A DNA stretch of 64,000 nucleotides, from the NCBI GenBank assembly GCA_902521615.1, contig CABYSJ010000004.1:20821-84820 (forward strand), written 5' to 3'. Both the position numbers and the translations under genes were made by a program. Source of the stretch: an uncultured Pelagibacteraceae bacterium (GTDB lineage Bacteria > Pseudomonadota > Alphaproteobacteria > Pelagibacterales > Pelagibacteraceae). Position 1 is the stretch's first letter, and every line of letters starts with the position of its first letter. Positions 30,478 through 41,342 of this stretch are shown piece by piece. The notes under the pieces were generated by a model. The model saw only the letters and a program-made list of their open reading frames with translations. It did not search any database and had not been told where the DNA came from.

Positions 30478-31482
30478 ATGAAACCTTTAAACAAAGTAAT
30501 AATCAATAAGGACACTTCATTTAATCCTATATGGATTATGAGACAAGCAGGTAGATATTTACCAGAATTTAGAGAAATAAGAAAAGAAAATCCAAATTTT
30601 ATTAATTTATGTTTAAATGATGATTTATCTTCAGAAATAACTCTACAACCATTAAAAAGATTTGATCTGGATGCTGCAATAATATTTTCAGATATCTTAA
30701 TGCTTCCCTATGGGTTGGGCCAGAAAGTAGAATTTCAAAAAAACTTTGGACCAAAGTTAGGGGAACTAAACTTAAATGAAATTGCTAGGACTGATGAAAT
30801 TGACTTTGTAGAGAAAATACATCGTGTCTATAAAGCAATAAAAAAAGTAAATTTAGATTCTAGTTTAAAATATAAAAACACTATTGGATTTGTCGGTGCT
30901 CCGTGGACATTATTAGTTTATATGATTAATCAACAATCTCCTAAAAAGAATTTAAAAAAAGATTTTTTTAAAGATGGGTTTTTAATAAACAGAATTTTAT
31001 TAATTATTGAAAAGTTTTTAAAAGTTCACATAAAAAATCAAATTGACAATGGAGCAAATGTAATTCAAATTTTTGATAGCTGGGCAGGCTTGTTAGAGGA
31101 AAAAGATTTACCTAATTATGTTTATGCTCCAACTTTAAATTTAGTAAATTATGTAAAATCTTTGAATGTTCCCGTAATATGTTTTCCGAGAGAGATTAAA
31201 AATTATAAAGAATTTTGTGATATTGTTAAACCCGACGCTGTTAGTATCGACTATAATATTGATCCAAAAAAAATACTTAGAGACATAAGTATACCCATAC
31301 AAGGAGGTTTAGACCCAAAAATTTTGTTAACAGACAAAGAAACATTAAAAAAAGAAGCTTTTTATTATTTAGAAATATTTCGAGATCACCCGTATATATT
31401 TAATCTTGGCCATGGTATTTTGCCTGAAACAAATCCAGAAATGGTTGAAAACTTAATTAAAATTGTAAAAGATTTTAAATGA
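30478..31482 (+). CDS. hemE: uroporphyrinogen decarboxylase
   Basis: PIWIMRQAGRYLPEFREIR, GFVGAPWTLLVYM, GGLDP, FNLGHGILPETNPE. Confidence 0.98.
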   Translation: MKPLNKVIINKDTSFNPIWIMRQAGRYLPEFREIRKENPNFINLCLNDDLSSEITLQPLKRFDLDAAIIFSDILMLPYGLGQKVEFQKNFGPKLGELNLNEIARTDEIDFVEKIHRVYKAIKKVNLDSSLKYKNTIGFVGAPWTLLVYMINQQSPKKNLKKDFFKDGFLINRILLIIEKFLKVHIKNQIDNGANVIQIFDSWAGLLEEKDLPNYVYAPTLNLVNYVKSLNVPVICFPREIKNYKEFCDIVKPDAVSIDYNIDPKKILRDISIPIQGGLDPKILLTDKETLKKEAFYYLEIFRDHPYIFNLGHGILPETNPEMVENLIKIVKDFK

Positions 31483-32474
31483 TTGAAAAAAACCACCCAC
31501 CAACAAAATATGGTAATACAGGTGTGCTAATAATCAATCTTGGTACACCCGATTCTACTAATTGGTTTGACATAAGAAAATATTTAAAAGAGTTTCTTTC
31601 TGATAGAAGGGTTATTGAGGTAAATCCGCTAGTTTGGCAAATAATTTTAAATTTGTTTATTTTAAATTTCAGACCCTCTAAAACTGCTAAAGCTTATAAA
31701 GAAATCTGGATGAAAGAAGAAAATATTTCTCCACTTCTTTATTATACAAAAAAGCAAAGTGAGAAAATTTCAAATTCATTATCAAAAGAAAACATAATAA
31801 TAGATTTTGCGATGAGATATGGAAATCCAAGCATTAAGAGCAAGATTCATAAATTACATGAAATGGGTTGTGAAAACCTTGTGATACTTCCACTTTATCC
31901 ACAATATGCAGCAGCCACAACAGCAACAGTTTGTGATGAGGTATACAGAACTTTGATGAAAATGAGGTGGCAACCTTCTTTAAAAATAATTCCTCATTAC
32001 GAATCCAATCCGCTATACATTGATGCTCTTGTTAACTCCATTAACAAAAAAATCAAAGAAATTAATTGGAAACCAGATTTAATTATAGCCTCATACCACG
32101 GGATACCAAAAAAATATTTTGATAAAGGTGATCCCTATCACTGTTATTGTCATAAAACGACAAGACTTATTTCAGAAAAATTCAACTCAATAGAAATTAA
32201 AACTACATTTCAGTCAAGATTTGGTCCACAAGAATGGCTTCAACCATATACTGACAAAACTCTTGAAAATTTACCCAATGAGGGTGTCAAAAAAGTTCTG
32301 ACAATCTGTCCAGGCTTTGCATCCGATTGTGTAGAGACTTTAGAAGAAATAAAAATTCAAGGTAAAGAAAGTTTTTTAAATTCAGGAGGAGAAAATTTTG
32401 ATATGGTCCCCTGTTTAAATGATAATAGTGATCATATAATTTTGCTAAAATCCTTAATTGAAAGAAATATCTAA
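31479..32474 (+). CDS. hemH: ferrochelatase
   Basis: GVLIINLGTPDS, SYHGIPKKYFDKGDPYHCYC, CPGFASDCVETLEEI. Confidence 0.97.
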   Translation: MIEKNHPPTKYGNTGVLIINLGTPDSTNWFDIRKYLKEFLSDRRVIEVNPLVWQIILNLFILNFRPSKTAKAYKEIWMKEENISPLLYYTKKQSEKISNSLSKENIIIDFAMRYGNPSIKSKIHKLHEMGCENLVILPLYPQYAAATTATVCDEVYRTLMKMRWQPSLKIIPHYESNPLYIDALVNSINKKIKEINWKPDLIIASYHGIPKKYFDKGDPYHCYCHKTTRLISEKFNSIEIKTTFQSRFGPQEWLQPYTDKTLENLPNEGVKKVLTICPGFASDCVETLEEIKIQGKESFLNSGGENFDMVPCLNDNSDHIILLKSLIERNI

Positions 32475-32477
32475 TAC

Positions 32478-32918
32478 ATGAATTCTTATTTATTATTTAA
32501 ATCTTTACATATAATTGCTGTTGTTTCTTGGATGGCCGGTCTTTTATATCTTCCTAGAATTTTTGTTTACCACGTTGAAAACAAAGACAAAAAAGAAGCA
32601 ACCGATATATTTGAGGTGATGGAAAAAAAATTATTCTTTTACATTATGCGACCTGCAATGATTTTTACTTGGGTTTTTGGGCTAGTATTAATTTATCTTA
32701 ATGGAATAGATATTTTCTCTCAATTATGGTTTCAAATAAAGATAGTCTTGGTGATATTGTTATCAGCATACAATGATTATTTAGGAAAATGTCTTGTTTC
32801 TCTAAAAAATTCTACAAACACAAGATCTTCAAAATTCTTTAGAATTATTAATGAAATACCCACTGTAATCTTGATTATTGTTGTATTTTTAACTATTTTT
32901 AAGCCAATCTGGGGTTGA
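32478..32918 (+). CDS. hemJ: protoporphyrinogen oxidase HemJ
   Basis: LFKSLHIIAVVSWMAGLLYLPRIFVYHVE...EIPTVILIIVVFLTIFKPIWG. Confidence 0.95.
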   Translation: MNSYLLFKSLHIIAVVSWMAGLLYLPRIFVYHVENKDKKEATDIFEVMEKKLFFYIMRPAMIFTWVFGLVLIYLNGIDIFSQLWFQIKIVLVILLSAYNDYLGKCLVSLKNSTNTRSSKFFRIINEIPTVILIIVVFLTIFKPIWG

Positions 32919-32978
32919 AATAACTACAGCAGTATATATATTAATGCTATCTGATAAGTCCTTATCAAAAAATTAATC

Positions 32979-34247
32979 ATGAATATTCAAGAACTAAAAT
33001 TAAAATCTTCTGAACAGCTCATTACGCAAGCAGAGGAGCTTGGCATAGAAAATGCTAGCACGTTAAGAAAGCAGGAAATACTTTTTGCAATCCTTAAGAA
33101 GGTTGCCGAAAAAGAGGAAATTACTGGAGTGGGTGTTTTGCAATTATTGCAAGACGGATTTGGCTTTTTAAGAGCAATGGAATCGAATTATCTTCCAGGG
33201 CCAGATGATATTTATGTGAGCCCGAGTCAAATTAGAAAATTTGGTTTGAGAACAGGAGATACAGTTGAAGGACCAGTGAGAGCTCCTAAAGAGGGAGAAA
33301 GATATTTTGCATTATTACAAGTTAGTAAGATAAATTTTGAGGAACCAGAAAAAGCAAGACACAAAATTGCATTTGATAACTTAACGCCGTTATATCCAGA
33401 TAAACAATTGGTGATGGAAGTTGAAACTACAAAAGTTGAGAAAAAACAAGATTTAACCCCAAGACTTATTGATCTAGTTAGTCCAATTGGCAAAGGACAA
33501 AGATCTATAATTATTTCTCCACCCAAAGCTGGAAAAACAATGATTTTGCAAAGCATAGCAAACTCAATAGCAAAAAATTATCCAGAATGTTATCTAATGG
33601 TGTTACTAATTGATGAACGTCCAGAGGAAGTAACAGACATGCAAAGAACTGTAAAAGGTGAAGTAATTAGTTCTACTTTTGATGAACCGGCTCAAAGACA
33701 CGTAGCAGTGGCTGAAATGGTAATTGAAAAAGCAAAAAGATTAACAGAGCATAAAAAGGATGTTATTATATTGTTAGATTCTATAACAAGATTGGGAAGA
33801 GCGTATAACGCAGTTATACCAAGCTCTGGTAAGGTTCTAACTGGAGGTGTTGATGCAAATGCACTTCAGAGACCTAAAAGATTTTTTGGTGCAGCAAGAA
33901 ATATTGAGGAGGGTGGTTCGTTAACAATTATTTCTACAGCTTTGATTGATACTGGAAGTAGAATGGATGAAGTAATTTTTGAAGAATTTAAAGGAACAGG
34001 TAATAGTGAAACAATATTAGATAGAAAAATCGCAGATAAAAGAATATACCCTGCAATTGATATAACAAAATCAGGAACAAGAAGAGAAGAATTATTATTT
34101 AACAAAGATGATCTCCAAAAAATGAATGTGCTCAGAAGAATAATTGCTCCAATGGGAACCATGGACGCTATTGAATTTATAAATTCAAAATTAAAAGATA
34201 CAAAAAACAATGCTGAGTTTTTTAACTCAATGAATAAACCTGCTTAA
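32979..34247 (+). CDS. rho: transcription termination factor Rho
   Basis: [50 protein letters not shown]. Confidence 0.98.
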   Translation: MNIQELKLKSSEQLITQAEELGIENASTLRKQEILFAILKKVAEKEEITGVGVLQLLQDGFGFLRAMESNYLPGPDDIYVSPSQIRKFGLRTGDTVEGPVRAPKEGERYFALLQVSKINFEEPEKARHKIAFDNLTPLYPDKQLVMEVETTKVEKKQDLTPRLIDLVSPIGKGQRSIIISPPKAGKTMILQSIANSIAKNYPECYLMVLLIDERPEEVTDMQRTVKGEVISSTFDEPAQRHVAVAEMVIEKAKRLTEHKKDVIILLDSITRLGRAYNAVIPSSGKVLTGGVDANALQRPKRFFGAARNIEEGGSLTIISTALIDTGSRMDEVIFEEFKGTGNSETILDRKIADKRIYPAIDITKSGTRREELLFNKDDLQKMNVLRRIIAPMGTMDAIEFINSKLKDTKNNAEFFNSMNKPA

Positions 34248-34310
34248 GAAAAATTTTTCATTACAATTTTAAGTTTTACAGAGACATAAATTTGAAGATA
34301 TAATCTTTAA

Positions 34311-35642
34311 ATGACAATTTATGCTTTATCGAGTGGTCCTGGTATATCAGGTGTAGCTGTTATAAGACTTTCAGGACAAGAAACGTCAAAAGTAATTCAA
34401 CTTTTAACTGGTAAGGAGCTACCAAAACCGAGAGTAGCAACATTAAGAAAAATCAATAAAATCAACACTTCTGAGCTGATTGACGAGGGACTAATCCTTT
34501 GGTTTCCTGGCCCTGAGAGCTACACAGGCGAAGATATGGCTGAAATCCAAGTTCATGGAAGCAAAGCTGTTGTGGATGCCCTACATTCCTCTCTTTCAGA
34601 TATAGAAAATTGTAGATTAGCTGAGCCAGGTGAATTTACAAAACTAGCATTTCTAAATGGAAAAATAAATTTACTTAAAGCAGAAAGTATTGCTGATTTG
34701 ATTTCTTCAGAGACAGAAATTCAAAGACAACAAGCAATTAAAATCATGAATGGAAAATCATCTGATCAATTTAATTTTCTTAGAGAAAAACTTTTAAAAA
34801 TTTTATCACATGTTGAGGCAAAAATTGATTTTCCAGAGGAAGATCTGCCTAATAATATTTTAGAAGAAATCAAAAACGGTTCAGATGAAGCAATAAATAA
34901 AATTAAAAAAATATTAAACGATCAAAAAGTTGGAGAAAGAATTAGAGAAGGTTTTAAAATTGCTATCTTAGGGCCAACTAATGCTGGTAAATCTAGCTTG
35001 ATGAATCACTTATCTAATCGAGATGTAGCAATCGTTTCTGAAATCGCAGGTACGACTAGAGACGTGATTGAAACCCATTTAAATATAGACGGTTATCCAG
35101 TTGTAATTTCTGATACAGCCGGAATAAGAGATTCTAAAGATGAGATAGAAAAAAAAGGAATTAAATTATCTCTAAATAGAGCTGAAGAAGCAGATTTAAA
35201 GCTTGTTGTGGTTGATGTAAAAAGCCCTAATTTTACTGATGTTTTGAAGGATTTGCTATATGAAAATGCAATTTTAGTTGTAAATAAGTCTGATCTTTTA
35301 AAAAAAGATATTGATCCTGAAATTAAAAAAACAAATCATGTTTTAATTTCGATTAAAGAAAATAAAAACATTGAAGAATTAATATTAAAAATAAAAAATA
35401 ATTTAAAAAATAAATTTCTTACAAGTGATGATATTTTAATTACAAGGGAGAGACACAGGCAACATTTGCAACAGTGTTTGGATCATCTAATTAACTTTAA
35501 TCAAAAAAAAGAAATCGAAGATTTTGATAAAGCTGCAGAAGATCTAAGATTAGCTACTAGACATTTAGGTATGATAGTTGGAAAAGTTGATGTAGAGGAG
35601 ATATTAGGTAGTATTTTCAACGATTTTTGTATCGGCAAGTAA
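34311..35642 (+). CDS. mnmE: tRNA uridine-5-carboxymethylaminomethyl(34) synthesis GTPase MnmE
   Basis: TIYALSSGPGISGVAVIRLSG, GPTNAGKSSLMNHLS, C-terminal FNDFCIGK. Confidence 0.98.
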   Translation: MTIYALSSGPGISGVAVIRLSGQETSKVIQLLTGKELPKPRVATLRKINKINTSELIDEGLILWFPGPESYTGEDMAEIQVHGSKAVVDALHSSLSDIENCRLAEPGEFTKLAFLNGKINLLKAESIADLISSETEIQRQQAIKIMNGKSSDQFNFLREKLLKILSHVEAKIDFPEEDLPNNILEEIKNGSDEAINKIKKILNDQKVGERIREGFKIAILGPTNAGKSSLMNHLSNRDVAIVSEIAGTTRDVIETHLNIDGYPVVISDTAGIRDSKDEIEKKGIKLSLNRAEEADLKLVVVDVKSPNFTDVLKDLLYENAILVVNKSDLLKKDIDPEIKKTNHVLISIKENKNIEELILKIKNNLKNKFLTSDDILITRERHRQHLQQCLDHLINFNQKKEIEDFDKAAEDLRLATRHLGMIVGKVDVEEILGSIFNDFCIGK

Positions 35643-35758
35643 TACCCTATTTTGTTGGTTTTTATATTTTTTCTATCAAAAAACGTTGATAAATAAGGCT
35701 TATTTACAAAAAATTAAGCCTATCTTGTAAATTATATAATCACATATAGATTTGGATT

Positions 35759-37630
35759 ATGAAAAATGATTTATCATTTGATGTAGTTGTAATTGGAGGA
35801 GGCCATGCTGGATGTGAAGCTGCAGCAGCTTCTGCTCGTCTTGGAGTGAACACTGCCTTATTTACTCATAAAATAGAAACTATCGGGGAGATGTCCTGTA
35901 ACCCGGCAATAGGAGGCTTGGGTAAAGGTCATTTAGTTAGAGAAATAGATGCCCTTGATGGTGTTATGGGAGATGTAGCAGATAAATCAGGTATACAATT
36001 TAGATTATTAAATAGAAGTAGAGGGCCAGCAGTCAGAGGACCAAGAACTCAATCAGATAGATCTCTTTATCGTAAATATATGCAAGAAATACTGCTAAAC
36101 TATTGTAATTTAAGCGTTTTTTCAGATCCAGTTATAAAGTTTATTTTTAATGAAAATTCAATAAGTGGATTTGAAACTAAAGAAGGAAAGAAAGTTCTAT
36201 CGAATAAGATAATACTTACAACAGGGACTTTTTTGAATGGTTTGATACATATAGGTGATGAAAGAACTCCAGCAGGTAGATACGACGAAAAACCTTCTAC
36301 AGGTTTGAGTGAACAATTAGCAAAATATAATTTTAAAATTGGAAGATTAAAAACAGGAACACCACCAAGGTTAGATTCCAGGACAATTAATTTTGAAAAC
36401 TTAGAAGAACAATTCGCAGATGACGATCCTTATTTTTTTTCATTCTTAACAAAAAAAAATCTAAATAAACAAATATCTTGTCGAGTGACTTACACAAACG
36501 AAAAGGTTCATAACATTATAGAAAAGAATTTATCAAAGAGCGCTATGTACTCTGGTAGTATAAAAGGGGTAGGCCCAAGATATTGTCCATCTATAGAAGA
36601 TAAGATAGTAAAATTTGCAGACAAAGTTCGTCACCAGATATTTTTGGAGCCAGAAGGTCTAAATGATTACACAATTTACCCAAATGGTATATCAACATCA
36701 CTTCCAGCTGAGATACAACAAGAAATATGCAACAATATCAATGGTTTAGAGAATGTTAATATATTAAGACCGGGATATGCAATAGAATATGATTATATAG
36801 ATCCACGTGAACTATTCCTAACTCTTGAAACCAAGAAGATAAGTAATCTTTATCTTGCCGGTCAAATTAACGGAACAACAGGATATGAGGAAGCTGCTGC
36901 ACAAGGCCTTATAGCAGGTATAAATGCTGCCTTGTCTGTTAAAAAATTTGAACCATTCATACTTGATAGATCTGATGCCTACATTGGAGTAATGATCGAT
37001 GATTTGGTAACAAAAGGAGTAGCAGAGCCATACCGTATGTTTACATCAAGAGCCGAATATCGATTAAGTTTGAGATCCGATAATGCTGATCAAAGATTAA
37101 CTGCAAAGGGAATAGAAATTGGTTTAATAAGTAATGAAAGAAAAGCAATATATTTGAGTAAATTTGAAAAAATTAGCCAAATAAATTCAAAAATGAGAGA
37201 TTCCAAGATTTCACCATCTAAAGCTCAGAAATTTGGAATAAAAATAGCAAAAGACGGAATATTGCGATCATCAAGCGAAGTTTTAACCCAAAAAGGGGTA
37301 AATATGAATAAAATTAGAGAAATATGGTCTGATATACCCTTTTTTAGCAAAGAAATCGATGAACAGGTAGAAATAAATGCTCATTATAGGGGCTATTTAA
37401 AGAAGCAAAAAGCTGATATTTTAGCATTTAAGAGGGACGAAAACCTAATTATTCCTGATAAAATCAATTATGATGGGCTATCAGGTTTGTCTAATGAGGT
37501 AAAAGCAAAATTTAAAGAAATTAAGCCTAAAACAATGGGTCAAGCTCTAAGAATTGACGGAATAACTCCTGCCGCTGTATATATTTTGTTGTCACATGTC
37601 AAAAGAAAGTCTATTAAGCATATAGCTTAA
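35759..37630 (+). CDS. mnmG: tRNA uridine-5-carboxymethylaminomethyl(34) synthesis enzyme MnmG
   Basis: [43 protein letters not shown]. Confidence 0.98.
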   Translation: MKNDLSFDVVVIGGGHAGCEAAAASARLGVNTALFTHKIETIGEMSCNPAIGGLGKGHLVREIDALDGVMGDVADKSGIQFRLLNRSRGPAVRGPRTQSDRSLYRKYMQEILLNYCNLSVFSDPVIKFIFNENSISGFETKEGKKVLSNKIILTTGTFLNGLIHIGDERTPAGRYDEKPSTGLSEQLAKYNFKIGRLKTGTPPRLDSRTINFENLEEQFADDDPYFFSFLTKKNLNKQISCRVTYTNEKVHNIIEKNLSKSAMYSGSIKGVGPRYCPSIEDKIVKFADKVRHQIFLEPEGLNDYTIYPNGISTSLPAEIQQEICNNINGLENVNILRPGYAIEYDYIDPRELFLTLETKKISNLYLAGQINGTTGYEEAAAQGLIAGINAALSVKKFEPFILDRSDAYIGVMIDDLVTKGVAEPYRMFTSRAEYRLSLRSDNADQRLTAKGIEIGLISNERKAIYLSKFEKISQINSKMRDSKISPSKAQKFGIKIAKDGILRSSSEVLTQKGVNMNKIREIWSDIPFFSKEIDEQVEINAHYRGYLKKQKADILAFKRDENLIIPDKINYDGLSGLSNEVKAKFKEIKPKTMGQALRIDGITPAAVYILLSHVKRKSIKHIA

Positions 37631-38274
37631 TGGATCAGGAAATTTTAAATTTTTATTCTAGAATTAATTACTTAAATGTTTCACGTGAAACATTTTTGGA
37701 CTTTGAAAACTATATATCTATGATTCTTGAAAAAAATAAAAAAATCAACATAATTAGCCAAAATACAGCATCAAAAAAGGCTATAATTGACCGCCATATT
37801 ATAGATTCTGCACAAATAATTGATTTTGTTGATTTAAATAGCAATACAACCACAGATATAGGCTCAGGAGGCGGTATGCCAGGTATAATCGTGGCAATTA
37901 TACTAAAAAATATGAAAAATAATATGAATGTGCACCTTTATGAAAAAAGTTATCATAAAAGCCATTTTTTAAAGGAAGTTTCAAAAAAATTGAGTTTAAA
38001 CACAAAGGTTTTCCAAAAAAATATTTTTGAAATAAAAAATTTAGAAACAGGAACAATAATGTCCAGAGCATTTAAGCCAATGCCAGTAGTTTTAGATTTA
38101 GTATATGAAAATTTTTCAAAATATAAAAATTTAATTTTTTTTATGGGAAAGAATGGAAAAAAAATTTTTGAAGATTCCAAAAAAAATTGGAAGTTGGAGT
38201 ATATAGAAAAGAAAAGTTTAACAAGTGAAGACTCATTTTTAATAAATATTAAAAAAATTAAAAAAATAAATTAA
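37630..38274 (+). CDS. rsmG: 16S rRNA (guanine527-N7)-methyltransferase RsmG
   Basis: NVSRETFLDFENYISMILEKNKKINIIS...DIGSGGGMPGI. Confidence 0.96.
   Translation: MDQEILNFYSRINYLNVSRETFLDFENYISMILEKNKKINIISQNTASKKAIIDRHIIDSAQIIDFVDLNSNTTTDIGSGGGMPGIIVAIILKNMKNNMNVHLYEKSYHKSHFLKEVSKKLSLNTKVFQKNIFEIKNLETGTIMSRAFKPMPVVLDLVYENFSKYKNLIFFMGKNGKKIFEDSKKNWKLEYIEKKSLTSEDSFLINIKKIKKIN
37677..37692. promoter_or_regulatory. parS centromere site (ParB binding)
   Basis: Perfect 16-bp palindrome TGTTTCACGTGAAACA inside rsmG, about 1.4 kb upstream of parB. Confidence 0.97.
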
Positions 38275-39069
38275 ATGCAAATTATTTCAGTAATAAATCA
38301 AAAGGGTGGGGTTGGAAAAACTACTACTGTGATAAATCTTGCGGCAGGTTTATCTCAAATAGATAAAAAAATTTTAGTAATTGACTTAGATCCACAAGGT
38401 AACGCTACCACAGGTCTAGGATTATCTAATATGGATAACTCAAGTGATACAATTTATGGAGTATTGAATGGAACTAGAGAAATTAGTGATGTGATTAAAA
38501 AAACGCAGTTCGAAAATCTAGATATTATAACTTCTAATGTTGATTTATCAGGTTTAGAAGTAGAGACGGCTGATGACAGTAATAGGGCTTTTATACTTAA
38601 GACTAAATTAACCCCATATTTAAACGATTCTAGAAGATTATATGATTATGTCTTGATCGATTGCCCACCTTCGTTAAGCTTGTTGACAGTCATGGCACTT
38701 GTAAGTTCAAACTCTCTATTGGTACCACTTCAGACTGAATTTTTTGCTTTAGAGGGTTTAACGCAGTTAATGAAAACGATCGAAAGGATAAAAGTAAGCT
38801 TAAATCCAGTTTTGAAAATCAGGGGTATACTTTTAACTATGTATGACAAAAGAAATAAGCTTTCATCTCAAGTAGAGAAAGAAGCTAGGGATTATTTTAG
38901 TGAAAAAGTTTACTCAACTGTCATACCAAGGAACGTCAGACTATCAGAAGCACCCTCCCATGGTATGCCAGTATTGATTTATGATAAGACATGTCCTGGA
39001 AGCAAATCTTACTTTAATTTTACTGACGAGTTTATGAATCAAGAATCAACAATTGGGAGTGCTGCTTAA
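38275..39069 (+). CDS. parA: chromosome partitioning ATPase ParA
   Basis: VINQKGGVGKTTTVINLAAGLS, DLDPQGNATTGLG. Confidence 0.98.
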   Translation: MQIISVINQKGGVGKTTTVINLAAGLSQIDKKILVIDLDPQGNATTGLGLSNMDNSSDTIYGVLNGTREISDVIKKTQFENLDIITSNVDLSGLEVETADDSNRAFILKTKLTPYLNDSRRLYDYVLIDCPPSLSLLTVMALVSSNSLLVPLQTEFFALEGLTQLMKTIERIKVSLNPVLKIRGILLTMYDKRNKLSSQVEKEARDYFSEKVYSTVIPRNVRLSEAPSHGMPVLIYDKTCPGSKSYFNFTDEFMNQESTIGSAA

Positions 39070-39911
39070 TGGATAAGATTAAAAAAGGATTAGGAAGAGG
39101 ACTTTCATCGCTGATTGGTGAGACGAAAATTGAACCTCAAAAAAATCAGATATCGATTAGCGATCTGGTCCCAAATAAGTATCAACCAAGAAAGATATTT
39201 GATGAAACTAGTTTAGAAGATCTAACCAATTCGATTAAAGAAAGAGGAATGATACAGCCTATAATTGTTAGAAATTCAAAAAATGATAGAACAAAGTTTG
39301 AAATAATTGCAGGTGAGAGAAGATGGCTAGCAGCACAAAGAGCTGGTCTTCACAATGTCCCTGTTGTCATAACGGAAGCAGATGATTTAAAATCTTTAGA
39401 ATTTGCTATTGTAGAAAATGTTCAAAGACACGACCTAAATCCTCTTGAAGAAGCTCAAGGATATAAACGATTGATAGATGAATTTTCTTATGATCAAGAA
39501 AAAGTGTCAAAGTTCATTGGAAAGAGCAGGAGCCACATAACTAATTCTTTGCGTCTCCTTACTTTACCAGATGATGTGATCAAATTAATTGAAACTCAAA
39601 AATTAACAGCAGGTCATGCTAAAGTTTTAGTAGGTCTTGAAAATGCAAGTTTTGTAGCATCAAAAATCATTGAAAAAAAACTTTCAGTTAGACAAGCAGA
39701 AAATTTTGTAAAAATATTCAAAAATAAAAAACAAAAATCTCGAATTTCTAAAGACACAAATATCACTGCTCTTGAATTATCTATTTCTAACAAAATAGGT
39801 TTAAATGTTGACATACAAAATACTAAAAGAAATAAGGGCACAATAAGTTTTGAATATAAAGACTTAGATCAATTAAACAAAATTATTGATATTATAAAAG
39901 CTAATTACTAG
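39069..39911 (+). CDS. parB: chromosome partitioning protein ParB
   Basis: KKGLGRGLSSLIG, IIAGERRWLAAQRAG, VENVQRHDLNPLEEA. Confidence 0.98.
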   Translation: MDKIKKGLGRGLSSLIGETKIEPQKNQISISDLVPNKYQPRKIFDETSLEDLTNSIKERGMIQPIIVRNSKNDRTKFEIIAGERRWLAAQRAGLHNVPVVITEADDLKSLEFAIVENVQRHDLNPLEEAQGYKRLIDEFSYDQEKVSKFIGKSRSHITNSLRLLTLPDDVIKLIETQKLTAGHAKVLVGLENASFVASKIIEKKLSVRQAENFVKIFKNKKQKSRISKDTNITALELSISNKIGLNVDIQNTKRNKGTISFEYKDLDQLNKIIDIIKANY

Positions 39912-40893
39912 TTTTTTTTGTTGTCTGATCTAAAATAAAATCAGTAACTATACTAACAGCATTACCCAAGTTTCTTTTAATAATTAACTCCAATTCGCTC
40001 AATTTATACGTTAATTCTCTAAGGTTTTTGGGAGACCATTTGAGCAATTGCTGTTTTGTGATTTCTTTATCTTTCCAGAATATAGGTGGTTTTGCTGTTG
40101 ATATTGTTAAGTCGAGGTTTTTATTACTCTCAAAATTGTCTGAAAGTATTAATATTTTTTTAGATTTATTTAAGAATGTTCGTAAAATTAAAACACAATC
40201 TTCATTGTTAAAATTATTTTCGTTTAAAATTTTTAAAATTTTATTTTTATTTTTTGCTAAACAATTATCAATTAACTCAGAGATGCTGTGATTTTCTGAT
40301 AGATTGGTTAATTTAGCTAGAATTTCTGGAGATATTTTTTTCCCATTTTTTGTGTAATAATCTATTTTTTTTAATTCACTAAAAAGATTTTTCCTATCAC
40401 CATTACACTTATTAACAACAGCATTAATATTTGATTGTGATAATATTATATTTCTTTCTTTTAAAAAGTTGTAGGCTAATTTAGACAAAGTCTGCTCATT
40501 ATCAGGATAGAAAGCTGTGCAAATTAAATTATTATTTTTTTCGAAATAAGATCTTAATTTTGATTTTTTTTCTAAATTATCTGAGTCAATTAATATTTTG
40601 AAATCTTCAAAATTTTTATTCTCAATATTTTCAATTATTTTAATTATTTTATCAGTAGCTCTTTTAATTATTATAACTTTTTCATCTTCAAAAAGAGATT
40701 TTGAGAATATTTTGTTAAATAAAATATCTGGATTTTCTAGAATTTCTTTTTCTTCATAATTTATAATATTCTCTTTTTTTCCAAATATTGTATCAATTGC
40801 TTCACTTTTAAGACCCTCATTTTTACCATAAAACAAAATCATATTATGATTGTTAGCTTTTATTTTTTTTAATTCGAAAGATTTAATTATCAT
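39901..40893 (-). CDS. holA: DNA polymerase III delta subunit
   Basis: MILFYGKNEGLKSEAIDTIFG...LICTAFYPDNEQTLSKLA; between lptE-like gene and parB. Confidence 0.88.
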   Translation of the reverse strand: MIIKSFELKKIKANNHNMILFYGKNEGLKSEAIDTIFGKKENIINYEEKEILENPDILFNKIFSKSLFEDEKVIIIKRATDKIIKIIENIENKNFEDFKILIDSDNLEKKSKLRSYFEKNNNLICTAFYPDNEQTLSKLAYNFLKERNIILSQSNINAVVNKCNGDRKNLFSELKKIDYYTKNGKKISPEILAKLTNLSENHSISELIDNCLAKNKNKILKILNENNFNNEDCVLILRTFLNKSKKILILSDNFESNKNLDLTISTAKPPIFWKDKEITKQQLLKWSPKNLRELTYKLSELELIIKRNLGNAVSIVTDFILDQTTKKTSN

Positions 40894-41338
40894 CTAATGA
40901 CAGTAAATATAAAATTAATTTATCTTTTGTAGCAGCAGCAAAATTTTTTTTAATTTCTCTCTCATACTCTGTTTCTTCAAAATTTTCTGAATTATTTTTA
41001 ACATTTATGCTGTCGGCATAATTTACCTTCAGATTATTTTTAGATATAATAGTAAATTCTAAATTTATATTTATTTTAAAATCAGTTGCTATACCTGCTG
41101 TATTTCTAGTAATTGTATCTTTTGCATATGAAGACTTAATACTAAGATCAAAATTATTAGTAGAGTTTGAATTTGATGCTAATTTTAATTGACTCTTCAT
41201 AAAGTTATTTGTTTGAAAATCACCTTCCATATTTTTAATTGTAATAATCAAGTCTTGTTGATTTTTGTTTTTCAAAACAGATGTATAACCACAACTATAC
41301 ACTAACGTTAGTATAACCAGCAGAATAATTCTTTTCAT
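40883..41338 (-). CDS. lptE: LptE-like LPS-assembly lipoprotein
   Basis: Lipoprotein signal (LVYSCGYTSVL), size and leuS-lptE-holA gene order. Confidence 0.72.
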   Translation of the reverse strand: MKRIILLVILTLVYSCGYTSVLKNKNQQDLIITIKNMEGDFQTNNFMKSQLKLASNSNSTNNFDLSIKSSYAKDTITRNTAGIATDFKININLEFTIISKNNLKVNYADSINVKNNSENFEETEYEREIKKNFAAATKDKLILYLLSLDDN

Positions 41339-41342
41339 TTGA

